Shown here: piece after piece, positions 11,212 through 23,760 of the stretch
How the letters are laid out: every line of letters begins with the position of its first letter
Numbering within the stretch: the stretch's first letter is position 1
From: Nigrospora sphaerica
Lineage: Eukaryota > Ascomycota > Sordariomycetes > Amphisphaeriales > Apiosporaceae
NCBI GenBank assembly: GCA_018287875.1
Contig: JAGVVL010000009.1
Coordinates: forward strand, 2,232,001 to 2,296,000
Length of the DNA stretch: 64,000 nucleotides
Reading direction: 5' to 3'
Program-made: the position numbers and the translations under genes
Notes under the pieces: model-generated
The model's input: the letters and a program-made list of their open reading frames with translations, nothing else
Told to the model about the DNA's origin: nothing
Databases searched by the model: none

Positions 11212-12121
11212 CGCTCAAACAATGACTTGGACGGCGATGAAAATGAGTTGTTCCGCTCTGGCAACTCTCCGCTCCGCCTCCTACGCACCTTCTCGTTTAC
11301 GGGTCCAACAGCTTCGTCCTGTGTTTACGCAGTTGTTCGCTGGGCTCTTCTTGTGTACATATTGACACCCAATGGTGGGATCACGGTGCATTATGTATTA
11401 AATACTTGGTTCTCGTTCTAAATCGTACGTACGTGATGTTTCTTGCTCAGTACCGCTCAGTCGTGTACCGTCGAGACTTTACGGTCGGGCTGCTTAGTGC
11501 ACCTATCTGCAAAAAGGGATGTAACTCACCAACAACGCGCGCCGGTCATTCTAATACCACACTCTACCTAACGAGGTGCTAATAGCCAGCTTGTCATTTC
11601 GCTACGTGGAAAATCATGGCGGAGTCCCCATGAAGAGAGGGGACAAAAACTCGTTTGAACATAAGAGTCTCCCTGGTAAGGAGATCTTGATAATGCAACC
11701 TACGGTAATTGTGAAGGGTTCATGACCAGTGCTTCATTTGCAGTGTCGGATCCAATACATAGGCCTTTGGCGATGCCAATCTTCGGCCAAGTTTTTCAAA
11801 CAGTGAAGGCTGGGATGCTCCCATATGCAACCATCTATGCAGGTACATGTATGTAAGTGTGTTCCATTATGATTTACTGTGGTGTCCAAATCATAGATAG
11901 CCCGTAAGGGGCCACCTCCCACGTTCTCGCTTGAAAACTAGCGAGACCCCATCAGAACTCCAACCGCCCCTGATGCCGGATTGGTTTTGAGACACCCAAA
12001 ATTAAGAAAGACCTTGGATACGTAAGAGTCCCCGCAAGACCCCGATCGGAAACAACGCCACGCCCGCCAAAGAGCTAAAGCAGGTACCAACTTAGTCAAT
12101 CGGGCCGCAGTGCCACCTATT
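11212..12121. other. intergenic, no gene seen
   Basis: This is the spacer between convergent 3' ends. It is AT-richer than the flanking exons. TACGTACGTG near 11427 is the only short repeat, and there is no coding signal. Confidence 0.55.
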
Positions 12122-13738
12122 CTATATGGCGGTAACCTTGACCGTGACACCCTCCTTGGGGCGCAGCACAAGACGCCACATCTTCCACTCCTCGGGATCA
12201 GGCGTGGCCTCGTCGCGCTGGAACTCAAACATGCTCAGAAGAGTGCAGAGAAGAATCTTCATCTCCGTCTCGGCGAATTTCTTGCCGATGCACCCGCGCG
12301 GCCCCTGAAGGAAGGTCATGAAGGCGTTGGGCGTAACCGTCTTGGGCAGGTCGTCCCACCGGTCCGGGTTGAACTCGTCGGCATCGTCGCCCCAGAAGTG
12401 CGGCAGGCGGTTGATGGCGTTGGCCAGAACGTAGATGACGGTTCCGGCGGGCACCTTGTACTTGCCCAGCGTGTCTTCGGCGAGCGACTGTCTGACCGTC
12501 ATGGGGATGGGAGGGATGTACCGAAGGGACTCGCGGCAGATGTTGTCGAGGTAGGGGAGCTGGTCCACGTCCGAGTTCATGATCTGCTCCGTGTCGAATC
12601 GCGTCTCCTTATCGAAGAGGAAGGGCATGAAGTCCTTGATCTCCTCACGCAGCCTAGACTGGATGACGGGGTGAACGGACAGCATGTGGATGGCCCAAGC
12701 GACGCCCGTAGCCGTCGTGTCGTGGCCGGCACCCAGGAAGGTCATGATTTGGTCGCGCATGGTCTCAAAGGACAGACCGGCCTCGCCCATGTCCTTGAGC
12801 TTCTTGTTGTCACGCGCAATCAGCGAGAGGATGTCCTTGCCGCCACTGTTGTTCTCAGCCTGCTCAAGTTTCTCCGTGACAATCTCTGTCGCCTTGTCAA
12901 GAATGATCTCGCGGGACACCTGCATATCCCGGTTCATCTTGCTGGGAATGTACTTGGACGCCGGGATGAAAGCTTGGATGCCATGCATAATGCGCGAGCC
13001 GATGTCAAAGGCGAATACGAGGCGGTAGGCCTCTCGGATGAGCGCCTCGGGGTGCTCCAGTGAGTTGATTTCGTAGCCAAAGCCAGCTTTGCCGATGATG
13101 TCAAGCGTGGTTCGGTTCAGCCACTCAAGTACCTCGAAAGACTTGGTAGTTACGCCGTCGGCCGTCATCTCGTCTTGCCAGCACTTGGCCAAGAGCAGCG
13201 ACTTTTCCCAGAAAACAGGGGTAAGTGCGCGGATAGACTGAATCGAGAAGCCGGGGGCCAGCGCCTTGCGTTGATGAACGTGCTCCTGCCCCTCGGCCAA
13301 AAGAACGCCCTCGCCCAGGATGCGGACCATCCAGAGCTTGGCACGTACGGGCTTTGGGTAGTTGTAGGGGTTTTTGATCGTCATCTGCTTCAAGGCTTCG
13401 TCGTCGGCAATGGAAAGGCGCTCGGCGCCGAAGGGGAAAAAGTAACGAATGATGGGGCCGTGGTCCTTGTGCCACTGGCGCTGCGGTACACCGCATTCTT
13501 CGGTAATGACTGTGAAGAATTGTCCCCACAGCGGGTATCCAGGGACCGTCGGAACATGCCTCAGCTCCGAAAAGTAGAAGGGGTACACCCAGCAGACCCA
13601 CACAAGAGCGTACAAGGGGATGGCAACGGCCCAGGCGAGGGCGGTTGTCGAAGCGATGGAGAGCTCAGCATGTTTGGCCCAGGCAATGGAGCCGGCCGTT
13701 ACGGCGGCCAGGACAGGGCCGAGAGAGACCTTGGACAT
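12122..13738 (-). CDS. Cytochrome P450 (microsomal, family unassigned)
   Basis: A single uninterrupted exon of 538 residues starts at MSKVSLGPV. An upstream in-frame stretch is ignored because this is the first well-placed ATG. Two hydrophobic segments lie near residues 5-50, the second being the likely ER anchor, followed by HVPTVPGYPLWGQFF. The I-helix is FLGAGHDTTATGVAW, the ExxR motif is ESLRYIPPIPM, the PERF-like element is FNPDRWDDLP, and the haem loop is FLQGPRGCIGKKFAETEMK with C483 as ligand. All P450 hallmarks are intact, so it should be active. The sequence resembles CYP4/CYP3-like fungal P450s. The substrate is unknown. It differs clearly from the CYP52-like gene about 2.8 kb to the left, so it is not a recent tandem copy. 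Confidence 0.93.
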   Translation of the reverse strand: MSKVSLGPVLAAVTAGSIAWAKHAELSIASTTALAWAVAIPLYALVWVCWVYPFYFSELRHVPTVPGYPLWGQFFTVITEECGVPQRQWHKDHGPIIRYFFPFGAERLSIADDEALKQMTIKNPYNYPKPVRAKLWMVRILGEGVLLAEGQEHVHQRKALAPGFSIQSIRALTPVFWEKSLLLAKCWQDEMTADGVTTKSFEVLEWLNRTTLDIIGKAGFGYEINSLEHPEALIREAYRLVFAFDIGSRIMHGIQAFIPASKYIPSKMNRDMQVSREIILDKATEIVTEKLEQAENNSGGKDILSLIARDNKKLKDMGEAGLSFETMRDQIMTFLGAGHDTTATGVAWAIHMLSVHPVIQSRLREEIKDFMPFLFDKETRFDTEQIMNSDVDQLPYLDNICRESLRYIPPIPMTVRQSLAEDTLGKYKVPAGTVIYVLANAINRLPHFWGDDADEFNPDRWDDLPKTVTPNAFMTFLQGPRGCIGKKFAETEMKILLCTLLSMFEFQRDEATPDPEEWKMWRLVLRPKEGVTVKVTAI

Positions 13739-16155
13739 GATGCTGGTCCAGTTACTGGGCCGGGTATTAGGGAGATAGGATATGAAGAAGAAGGACAATG
13801 ACAAACGAGAAGAGCAGAATATGTTTGGCAACGTTCAGTCCCAGATATATCTAGGTAGCCGCTCGAAATTGGGAATGGGAATTCTCCTGAGACAAGAAGC
13901 GATCGTCGTCCAGGCGTTATATAGAATCCGAGACGTCCTATCACCAGACGGCACTTTTCCCAGTTGGAGTTCCTTGGCCAATCGCCGTGTAATTCGGGCG
14001 GAGGTGGGTTTTCCACCGTGAAACGCCGCCGGCTAGATTGGCTGACCTTGACCAGGCGTACCACTCTCATCGTGTGTGGACTTCCCATCGGTAGATGACG
14101 GCGAGAGTAGCACGGTACTCGGCGGTCGAGGCTCAGCAGCCTTGGGTTCCAACACCTGGGGGTGCCGATCTCCATGGGCCAAGGTCCCTCGGATACGAGC
14201 AAGCAAGACATGGCATATTGGCAATGCAGTCTGTGCTAGTGCCCAGTGTAGCTTCCTCCATATGGTAGTGGATGAGCGCCCAGCCGGTAAACGTAACGTC
14301 GACAGGCGCGCTGAGCGCTTGCATCTGTAGCTTTGCCAAGCATCACCGCCCAACTCTGCCACGGACGGGTCGGCGGGAGCTGCGCACCTCCACCCCTGTC
14401 GGCAGAGCGAGGCGTATTATCGCCCACGGGACGTGGCTTTCCCGGCTGTATCGTGAGGTTCGAGGCGACGACTAGTGAATGGGCAGCCTGCGTCATATCA
14501 CGTAAGGCGGTGCTGTCGACTGGGGAAGATTGACCGCCAGGCCGTTTCCTAATGGTGAACCTCTCCCCCGAAAGGGAAGAGGGGAGGGGCCGGAGACCGG
14601 AGACCGGAGACCACGGGGCGCCACTGTGACACGAGATCTCGATGTGACAGGCTATAAACAGCCATTCGGTGATTGGAGCTGACCTGGGGGGGGGCGGTCA
14701 CGTAAGCTCCGGGCATGCTGTCGCCCGCCCGCGTTGCCACTGGCACGATGCCGAAATGGAAGGGTATCCGGGCAACCGTGGTGCTCCGGGCGGGCGGCAC
14801 GTGTGCTGTGTAGAGCGAGCGACTAGGCCACGGATCCAGTGGGGGAGGGGGATGAGAGAGCATGGGCGGCATCTGCGAGCTTGCGGTGATTGGGGAGGGG
14901 AGATGCCGGACCCGGCCCAATCAGACGGTTCTTCGTCGCCATCCGGCAGGGGGGCGTCATGAGGTAAAAGATCGGCAGTCTCGCGAACGGACCATGTGTG
15001 CCAGGCCCAGTTCATATAGAGCCGCAATCAGACAGCTAGGGCCCCGGGTCCGCAACAGGGGAGGACGAGAAGTGGCAGATGTGGTGCTTCCCATAGGGAT
15101 CGGACGAATCCATCCGTCCGGGGGTTTGTCCTCGGCATGCATCCGTTGGAAACGTCAAGGAAAAGATGCTGGAGGGCGGGATATCTAGGAAGTTGCCGCG
15201 CGTACGGGTTGATGGGGTCTCCCCCATTCATCCCATGGGATCCCATCCCATCCCATGCGACCGGCACCCTAAGGTTTGCGGGGTCGTGCCTGCTGCACCC
15301 AGAATAGCGAATGGCCCCGCCCTGCACGACGGGACGGGAACTTATTGGGACAGGGACAGGGACAGGGAGCTGAAGGAGCAGCCCCGGCTTTGGCTACCTC
15401 CTAACCATACCGACCCACCACGTACCTACATGTACCAACAAACGTAGGGCCTCATAGGGGTCTTCTGCGGAATCCCATGGGGAACATGGATCTTCGGCCA
15501 GGGCTACGCCTGGAGGCTCCGTCGGCAACCACCATCGCCGTCGCCGTACCCATTCATGGATTATCAGCCCGTCCCAGCCTTCGCGGCCTCCACGGCCCAT
15601 TGCATCAGTAGCATTCATCACCACTACATCCTCCACCACACCATCAGCAGCGCTGCCCCGCCGGCCGTACCGCGGACGGGCGATCGCGGGCAGAACAGCA
15701 CAGCACAGCACAGATATACGGTGTGGCATTCACCCATGGGTCCTTGGCAGCGGGCCCGTCGGCCTGGTCCCCTCCCTCATGTCTACACCAAAACAGTCGA
15801 CCCGTGCCAGCTGGATGGGTCCATTGCAGCCTCCCGGAAAGTCAATGCCAGGCCGAAGGGCCAGACGCACTGCTTGCGCTGTTGCTGGACTGCACAGGTC
15901 GCGAGAGCGCTTCCCTCGGCTACCCCTCGGGCAACAGGTGCAAGACTGCCGAAGCTTATCAGACATTGCCTGGCAACCAGCAAATATCCCCAACTGTGTA
16001 CTTAATCTCTTGCGCCCTCAGCCAATCCCTACTTTGAAACCTGCCTTCTCCGTCTCAACTCGTGCCGCCCTGCTCTCATATTGTCGTCTCGTTCGTATCG
16101 CCCCCGCCTTCCCTTGCCTCCCCTCGTTTGCGTCGCTCGCCTACAGAACACCAAC
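13739..16155. other. intergenic, no gene seen; short tandem motifs
   Basis: A long spacer between divergent genes. It holds short tandem runs: CATCCCATGGGATCCCATCCC-type repeats at about 15226-15256, and GGGACA units at about 15345-15368. Frames on both strands are short, overlapping and without domains. Confidence 0.55.
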
Positions 16156-17289
16156 ATGTCAGTGGACGGCGCCATGCCCTTGGGCAAGCCGGGCGGCGTC
16201 ATCCCCCTGGTGAGCCCATGGAAGGTCTTTGATGCGGCCTGGACTGCCGTCAAAGGCTATCCCGCCGCCGAGTTCCGCTTCGTCCAGGGCCAGTCGCCCT
16301 TCTCGAGCTGGACCGAGGTCATCGGCATGATCGTACTCTACGTCGTCGTCATATTTGGCGGCCGCGAGTTCATGCGGGACCGTGAGCCTCTGAAGCTGAC
16401 CGGGCTGTTCAAACTCCACAACCTCCTTCTCACCTTGGTGAGCGGCGGCCTCTTGGTCTTATTCATGGAGCAGCTGCTGCCTACCATCTGGCGGGACGGT
16501 TTGTATGAGAACATATGCGGCGCCGACGGCTGGACCGAGCCCCTCGTTACCCTCTACTTTGTAAGTCGGCCGCACCGCAGCCCGTATCCTCGCGCTCCAC
16601 GACTAACCGGCTCTGGTGCAGCTCAATTACATGACCAAGTACATCGAGTTGATCGATACCGTCTTCCTGATGGTCAAGAAGAAGCCCTTGACCTTCCTCC
16701 ACACCTACCACCACCCCGCCACGGCGCTTCTGTGCTTCACGCAGCTGATCGGCCACACATCCATCTCCTGGGTCCCCATCACCCTGAACCTGACGGTCCA
16801 CGTCGTCATGTATTGGTACTACTTCCAGAGTGCCCGAGGAGTGAAGGTGTGGTGGAAGGAGTGGATCACCCGGCTCCAGATCGCCCAGTTCGTTATCGAT
16901 CTCGGTGAGTTGCTCGGTTGCGGCGCAACCTGACCGTGTCCGTGTACGTCTCTGCTTTCTGACCCCGATCTTCTGCAGGCTTTGTCTACTTTGCCAGCTG
17001 GGATTACTACGCTAGCACCCACGCCCCCTGGTTGCCTCACGTCGGAAAGTGTGCCGGCCATCCTCTTGCCGCCATTGCCGGCTGTACCATTCTGAGTTCG
17101 TACCTCGTGCTGTTCGTCCTCTTCTACATCGCCACCTATAAGAAGGCCATCAATCGCAAGGCCAAGTCCCGTGGCGCCCTCAAAAACACGGCAAAAGCTG
17201 TGGCCATGAAGGAAAGCGGCGCCAAGGCTGCTGACAGCTGCAGCGGCATCAGCAGCCACTCGAATATCAAGCAAGTTGCCAAGCGGTAG
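16156..17289 (+). CDS. ELO-family fatty acid elongase (GNS1/SUR4 type)
   Basis: Three exons (16156-16560, 16622-16904, 16979-17289) give 332 residues. The introns are 61 and 74 nt, phases 0 and 1, both GT-AG. The diagnostic histidine box HTYHH lies at residues 162-166. Around it are several membrane spans, the conserved [15 protein letters not shown] before the box, and MYWYYF after it. ELO proteins are ER membrane condensing enzymes that add malonyl-CoA to acyl-CoA in very-long-chain and sphingolipid fatty acid synthesis. The C-terminus is basic and ends KQVAKR, reminiscent of ER-retention tails. Length is typical of yeast Elo2/Elo3-like proteins. Which chain length it makes cannot be deduced. 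Confidence 0.93.
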
Positions 17290-20186
17290 GTGTATGGGCG
17301 GCGCCACGGACAGTGGATTCGACACGGTGACAGACGGCGACTCCCTTGTGATCATTCTCGTTTCATATAGACACATATTTTGCATACGGCTAGCCCTTTC
17401 TTTCAGAGGGCGGTCCACCACGGCATCACTGTCACCATTTTCGTCATCGTTCCGGTGGCTGGAGTGTTGGGAGAAGACGGGCGGCACACGTGTTTTCCAC
17501 GATATCTCTGTTCCTTTTGTTCCCTTTGCGGTTTGGATTTCTATCCATGTAGGAGTTGGAGGAAGTGTTCGCAGTGCTGGATACAGAGGCATAATCGCGC
17601 ACCGGGTTGCACCCCAAAGAACATAGCCTCAGCACGGCTGAATTGGGCACATGGGGTAGACCCAAAATTCGCCATAGAGTATGTAGATCTCACCCCAGTA
17701 ACGATACACTGAAGGCTTTCAGCTCCCAGCCCACCCCACCAGATACGAAAATGATATGCCGTAGGTGTTGCTTTGCTTGTGGCCTGCTCTGCTCGTTCGC
17801 TTGACATGGGACGTCGTCAGATCTAGTTTCGGTCTCGTCGCTAGTGCCGGCTTCGGTTTTTCTCGGAGGAAGCCTCAGGCGAAACGAGCAAATCAGCGGG
17901 CTTACACATTCCCAGTTTGGGGGGAGATCGGGATGGCCAGCAAGGTTGTGCCTCTTCACTTGTTGCAAGATGAGTCGATCTGCCGCGGCTCAGTGAAGTA
18001 GCAGCGCGTAGCTACACGACCCTGTTCCCTCCAATGTCAATCATTGTCGTCCAAGGCTCCAGCTGCAAAACAATGGCTGGCTGCTTGCTCGTGCAGCAGT
18101 GCTACTTCTATGGACTTACAGGACGAGACGGGATTTCATGTACGTCAGCCCTCCGGGGCTTCCACTTAACCAACAATGGTCAGAGAACCTACTACCCATC
18201 CAAGACTTACGTACCTTCCATCATCGGTAATCCTGGCTATATTGAACGCTCGCACGCCTTCCCCCTCCCATAAATTCGGCCCACTCTTTGGCAACTGCAC
18301 CCCCGGTGCTGGTATCCGTACCGATAAACGAGGTCGTGGAAGCATCGTGCAATAAGGACGGACTTCCGGAATTTCCGCCTTGATCGGCGTTGGTGAGGAG
18401 GTTGATTAACCAATCCATTTCATCTTTCCCCTTCACACCCAGCGCCCATCTTTGCCGCCCGCTATCCAGGCCAGGTCGTTGGCGGGACCCGTGCCCTCCC
18501 TGTTAGGCTAAGCTTTTGCCTAGAGATACTAGCTAACTAGGCAGGACCTTTGCCGTCACATCTTCATGAAGGGCCGCGGAGCATTTGGCTAGTATTGAAC
18601 CTTTCGATATCATGTACACCTCCTACGACATCGGTACAGTGGGAACCGCTGCGCCATCATGTATGTCGCCCATCTCGTTCATTAGTTCGCCGTCCGGTTG
18701 CCAGCAACACCGACGGATCGGGAAGCCTTCATGAACCCCATAACCGGCAAAAACCACTGGCGGTAAATCATACGGGCGCTGAAAGCTAATCGCCGATCAG
18801 GCACACTGACACTGTGAGATTGCTGGCCCGCAACAAGTTTCCGCAACTGGTACAATGATGTCGAAAGCCACCATGGCTGCGCTAAGCAGCACCACGTCCC
18901 TCACCCCACCCGAAGCGCTATTTTACGCCATGGCGCGGCGATCTTACTTGTTGTTGCCGAGAGCCGCAGGCGCACCTCCTACGGCGGTCAGAAAATCCCA
19001 ATGCCAGGGGACCAGTGGCCTCAAGCTCCGATGTCGAGCGCCAGAAATCCTCCCGCTGTCCTGTTAGCCTGCAGGGCCGCCACGTCAATCGTGCCTCTCC
19101 CAAGATGATCTACGTGGCCCGAGAACGAGCCTTTGCGTCTTGGATAGATCCTGCCGGCAGCAAGATCACGGCGAAAATAGAGTGAGCAGCCTTGGAGGCA
19201 ACTAATCCCTCGCCCGGAGTCACTCGGCAGCTGGACTGCAGCGACTCCGTGATCGCCACTGCTGCCTCTTCCGCCAAACGGCCTCATCAAGCAAGAGCGC
19301 CTCTTTTAGGTATACGGTGCCCCCTGAAACCCCAAGAAAAGCTGCAACGGCCCGGGTGGCTTGAGACGATGGAGAGGCGGAGATGAGAAGCGTTGCAAAC
19401 TTACATTGACCCCCTGAATCGTTCGTCTCCTGACTTGGACCGCAAAGTCTAGTAAGCATTAGCATCTAAGCTATGAGACAAATCATCAAAACTCGGCTTC
19501 CCGCGTGCATGGGTCTCATGATAGTTCGGTGCCAAGAAGGGGGGCGATGCTCGGCAGTAACGAGGTCCGGGTCGCTTCCCACAGGATCAGTTTACCGCGG
19601 GGCCTGAAAGTGAGAAGGGCCGCATACCGACAGATCCACCCATTCGATCCTTACGCTTTCAGCGGCGCATCCTCTCCCATGTACGGGGAGACGGGGCCCG
19701 GGGCCGACCTCTCAGGATCTAAGGGAGCCGAGCTCGCTCGCTAAGTTGCTGTTCAAGTCTTTACTGCTGCTAATTTGGGTGACAACGGGTTCGGGCGTCG
19801 CCCGGGTGAGTTCACTCACAACAGATGCAGAGTTCGAATTGCGTGGAGATTGCCATCCGATCGCATAGGGCGCCCGGTTCCTTCGGTGTCCGCTTCCTTG
19901 CTACGGTTTACCGGTAGGTCAACAGACACCCGAGCCCACTTCCGTATTCGCCATGCATGCCGGCCTTTAATACCTTGGGTAGCCAGACCATCGGTTTCCT
20001 CCCGGGCATGTTCGTTTCCAGCCGGTGTACTTCAAGGTGAAAGTGTAGCACCGCCGTCACGAATAGCAACAGCGAGCCCGTGTGAGGGGCCGAAGAAGAG
20101 TCATCCTCTGCTCCGTTGACAACTCGCTGCACCCTTCTACCGAACACTCTCTGGTGTTATTCCGGCGCGTGTCTGCTTCTGTCAGC
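17290..20186. other. intergenic, one weak minus-strand frame
   Basis: A 2.9 kb spacer. On the minus strand, 18436-18221 encodes a 71-residue frame beginning MKGKDEMDWLINLLTN that looks protein-like but has no recognised domain and ends in a TGA 9 nt before a good donor site. A 6-bp inverted repeat GCCTAG/CTAGGC lies near 18521-18545. No other signal is seen. Confidence 0.5.
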
Positions 20187-21344
20187 ATGGCTACCACCCT
20201 CCTTTTCGGTTCCATCAACGACAGCCGGGAGCTGCCCTATGAGCCGACACCCAAACCGGCGATAAAGTATACCGAGTTCCCTGTTCATTTCCCTTACAAC
20301 ACCCCAAACCTCATTTCTTCTTTCATAACGTGGTCTACGTTCTGGTTTGCGTTGCTATGTCTTTTTATTGCCTTCAACCACAAGCATATGCCTTTCATGT
20401 GGCACGTAAGTGACTCCTCCCAGGCGGAAAGAGCTGAAAGCGGAAATGATGGCTAACCAGCTTCGCAGATGCGCATCGTTAACGCCTTTCGTTTTGTCTG
20501 CCGCTCCCAACGGCCCAAAGTGGCCCTGGGGCCATCGCACATCTTCCAGCCCCTCATCATGGACTCGACGGCACAGCTGATGGAAATCGACTTCAACATG
20601 CACAAGACAAACAGCTCCTATTTCGCCGACATGGATATCGCCCGTGCCCACCTCGTGTGCACCCTCTTCTCCGAGGGCGTCGCTTACATGCGCGGCGGTA
20701 CGGGGGCCATCACACGCTCCAAACAACCCATGTTCGGCCTGGCCCTCGGCGCCGCCACGTGCAGTTTCAAGAAGGAGGTCAAGCCGTACGAGACGTACGA
20801 GATGTGGTCCAAAATCCTCGCCTGGGACGAGAAGTGGATCTACATCGTCACGCACTTTGTGCGCAAGGGTGCGGCGAAGCCCCGGTCCTACACGCTGTAC
20901 CCGCAGCAGAACGACCGGAAGACGGGCGGCGGCGGCGTCTCCCAGCTGGCTAACGACGACGCGCCGCCCGAGAAGCAACTCTTCGCTACGGCCATGAGCA
21001 AGTGCGTGTTCAAGTCCGGGCGCAAGACGGTGGCGCCCGAACTGATGCTCCAAATGTCGGGGCTCCTCCCGGTGCCCCCGGCGCCCGGCGCCGCCGACGA
21101 GAAGCGAAGCGCCAGCGAGCTCGAGGCGGTGACGCGGACGCTGCGTGAAATCGAGAGCCGCCGGCAGAAAGGCCTCGAGACGGCGCGGGCGCTCGCAGCC
21201 GACAGCCAGCAGGGTCTTGAAGCTCAGTTCGAGGGCAACAACTGCGAGGCCGCCCTGGGACGCCACACTGACGGGGCCGGTGTCGTGGGCGTCGTCAGCA
21301 CCTTGATGCAGTTGGCTCATTTGCGCCAGACGCAGATCCTCTAA
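20187..21344 (+). CDS. THEM6-like hot-dog thioesterase-family protein
   Basis: Two exons, 20187-20405 and 20469-21344, give 364 residues. The 63-nt intron is GTAAGT...GCAG, phase 0. A single membrane span lies near residues 43-63 (ISSFITWSTFWFALLCLFIAF). Next comes the 4HBT_2-like core: DFNMHKTNSSYFADMDIAR is the characteristic N-x-x-Y-x-x-x-[MV]-[DE] region of this family, and GLALGAATCSFKKEVKP follows. The C-terminal third carries an Ala/Glu-rich helical stretch. Homologues are annotated as thioesterase-superfamily or THEM6 proteins, with little direct biochemistry. Acyl-CoA hydrolysis at a membrane is the family expectation, not shown here. An ELO gene is the next gene upstream, which fits a lipid role but does not prove it. 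Confidence 0.83.
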
Positions 21345-23760
21345 AGACCCGGGAATCCCTCACATCACCTTAATATGCGGGTCCTGGCCTTTTCTTCACA
21401 GCATCACTCCCTCTATTTCATGGCATGGGCGTTGGGGACAAATCATGGCGACAATAATACTGTCAACAAACCCGTTACCATTCCGTCATCATGGGAACGG
21501 ATCTTACGGGCAGGGAGGCGGCCATTGGCCATAGTCTTTTTTCTTTCCATGTTTCCCATGGTCACTTTCCTCTGTTACCACGAAACGACAATTTGCATAT
21601 TCAATGGATACCATTCTCACGTTAGCTCAAACAAGTATATACAGCGATTGTATTGACTGCGTCGAAGAGCCACTTACACTCCGTGCACCTGCGAGCGTGT
21701 GCATGCACACGCGTGCGAGTGCGATGAACCTTCGTTTTCAACCTCGAGACCGTTAATCAAACTTGAGCTGCCGGTACTCCACCTGATGTTATAGTAACTA
21801 ATCAAATGGACAGATAGTTTCTAGACATAGAGAAACTAGAAGTGTCTTGTCCAGCGGTGGGAACGGCCGGCTCGATTGACGCAGCGTGGAGAGACAATGT
21901 GGCGTCGTTTACATTGCTTTTCCTGTCAAGCCTTTGAGTGCCGAGCTAGAATACCCAGGTGGTTTCCATGTATTCAACCCTTGCCTCCTCAATTGCCCAG
22001 TTCAAGCAGCTCGACCGTCCCAGAAAGAGGCCGCGGGGAGTCGGGGTTGGGAAATGGAGAGTCGAGAACAGAAAAGCCCCCGTCCATCACGAGGGGCTAG
22101 ACTCCCACGCCCCTGGCGAAGCGTCTCGGCGGCACGGGCAGGAAGCAGGGAACGGCTTGGCGACGCACAAGGGCATGACGACGACCGGGAGTCCAAAGGG
22201 GGGTGTACGTCCCGACGCTGGGTCCCGACGAACCAGCAGGCGGCAAATTTCCAACCCGCGGTCGTTCGCGGGGCCCCCTTGGCCACACCGGCCTACACGC
22301 CGTGGGGGGACAAGGAAAGGATTACGTCCTGTCGCGGCTGCCGATCTTCGACTGTTTCGGGCCCCGCGCCGGGCAAAATCAGTTCAAGACCTGCCCGTGG
22401 CGTGGCCCCTGGCTTGCGGCGCAAAGGGTAAGATGCGAGGGAGATTGGGGCGAGCGAAACCGGCTGCCGAGAGTTTCCGCTCTCCCACGCCCCTTTTCCC
22501 GCCACGAGGCGTCCCTGGTGAGATCATCTGGCGACCTTGGTCGGGGGCGCCGTCAGCACGCATATCTACGGCGCCGGCGCCCGCCCTTGGCCGAGGAGAG
22601 GGGGGGGAACTACGGCTTAGCCTCGTTGGTCTCCTAGCGAGGGTGCCCGGCTTCCGCGGAAGGGTGACATACGAGGCGGGCTTACTGGCCTCCTTGGCTG
22701 TGCCGCCGACGTGTCGGCTCTTCAACGTCGTGCCCGCGTGCGTTTCATGGAATCGCCCACAAGGGTCCGAATGCGTAGAGTACGGATGGCGTGGGACGGA
22801 TGTAGGCAAGGGGCCGTTCCGCCGTTGGACCGCCCAAGATCTTGCTCCAAGTACCAGGAAAGGCAGTCCATGAATGGTGCCGTGGTTTTTGGCCAGATTG
22901 TTATACTGGTGAAACTCCGTCACGAGAAACCCACGCTCCACGCGCAAGGCGTGCCCGTGATCCGCCCGGTTACAGGAGCCGCGTCGAGGCTTTGGGATCG
23001 GAATCAAGAGAACGGAAGACCCCACGAGTCCTCCAGTGACACGGACACACACATACACACGCTCTCCCCTCAACGCAAACTTTTTATCGTACCGCCCGCA
23101 CTGACGGGACTCTCGAGGTGACGTGTAAACAATCCCAGTCAGCCGGTTGCCCGGCAGCGTGAGCATCATGGACTTCGGAAAGGGAAAACGGCAAAAGGCC
23201 GCCACGCCACAATGCTTGCCGTTGATCTAGGGCAGCCACCAACCTTAGGGGCAGTCCCTCCCCTCCCCCATCTCCCCCTTGGCGGACGCCCAGCCGTGCC
23301 AGATGGGCCAAGGCGGCTACGGTACCTCCGCCCGCGCCTGCTACGGGCCCCACGATATGTGTCTTTGCGTCCGTGACTCTTGTCGCCCGAAGGCTGTTCC
23401 ACTGCCTTGGTCTGGAACCCGCCCACTAGCGGTGGCTATCGCAATCCCCCAAGGAAACTCAGAATGGGGGAACCGTGAGCGGGCGGGAGGTCTTGGGTCC
23501 CGTACTTCCCATGCCCAGAATAGTGGCTCTCCGACGGTGGTGAGACCACATCATAGCAACCAGTCCTGGTGACGCGGTATAGTCCTTGTGTTGCCCTCTC
23601 CCCCAACGGGCTTGTAAATCCCGTGCCCGACGCCGTTTCCATTGGCTACTTACCACGCCGGTGGCCTCTGAAAACCATCCTTGCCGTCTCTTTGTAGAAC
23701 CCAGAACTTCTCGCAAGGAAAGAGACTGACAGAGGCAGGCTCTCCGGTAAACGGAGAAAC
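21345..23760. other. intergenic, GC-rich in its right half, no gene accepted
   Basis: From about 21960 to 23200 long overlapping frames exist on both strands (up to about 300 codons). They are rich in Arg, Pro and Gly with no domain, as expected of high-GC non-coding DNA. Near 21690-21725 alternating purine-pyrimidine sequence occurs (GTGTGCATGCACACGCGTGC). This is probably the upstream region of the MFS gene. Confidence 0.5.

Noticed and set aside
12110..13063. 317-codon plus-strand frame
   Set aside because: Antisense to the intact second P450.
21959..23205. Overlapping 304-codon (+) and 273-codon (-) frames
   Set aside because: Arg/Pro/Gly-rich, overlapping each other on opposite strands, no domain or start logic. 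Judged high-GC non-coding DNA.
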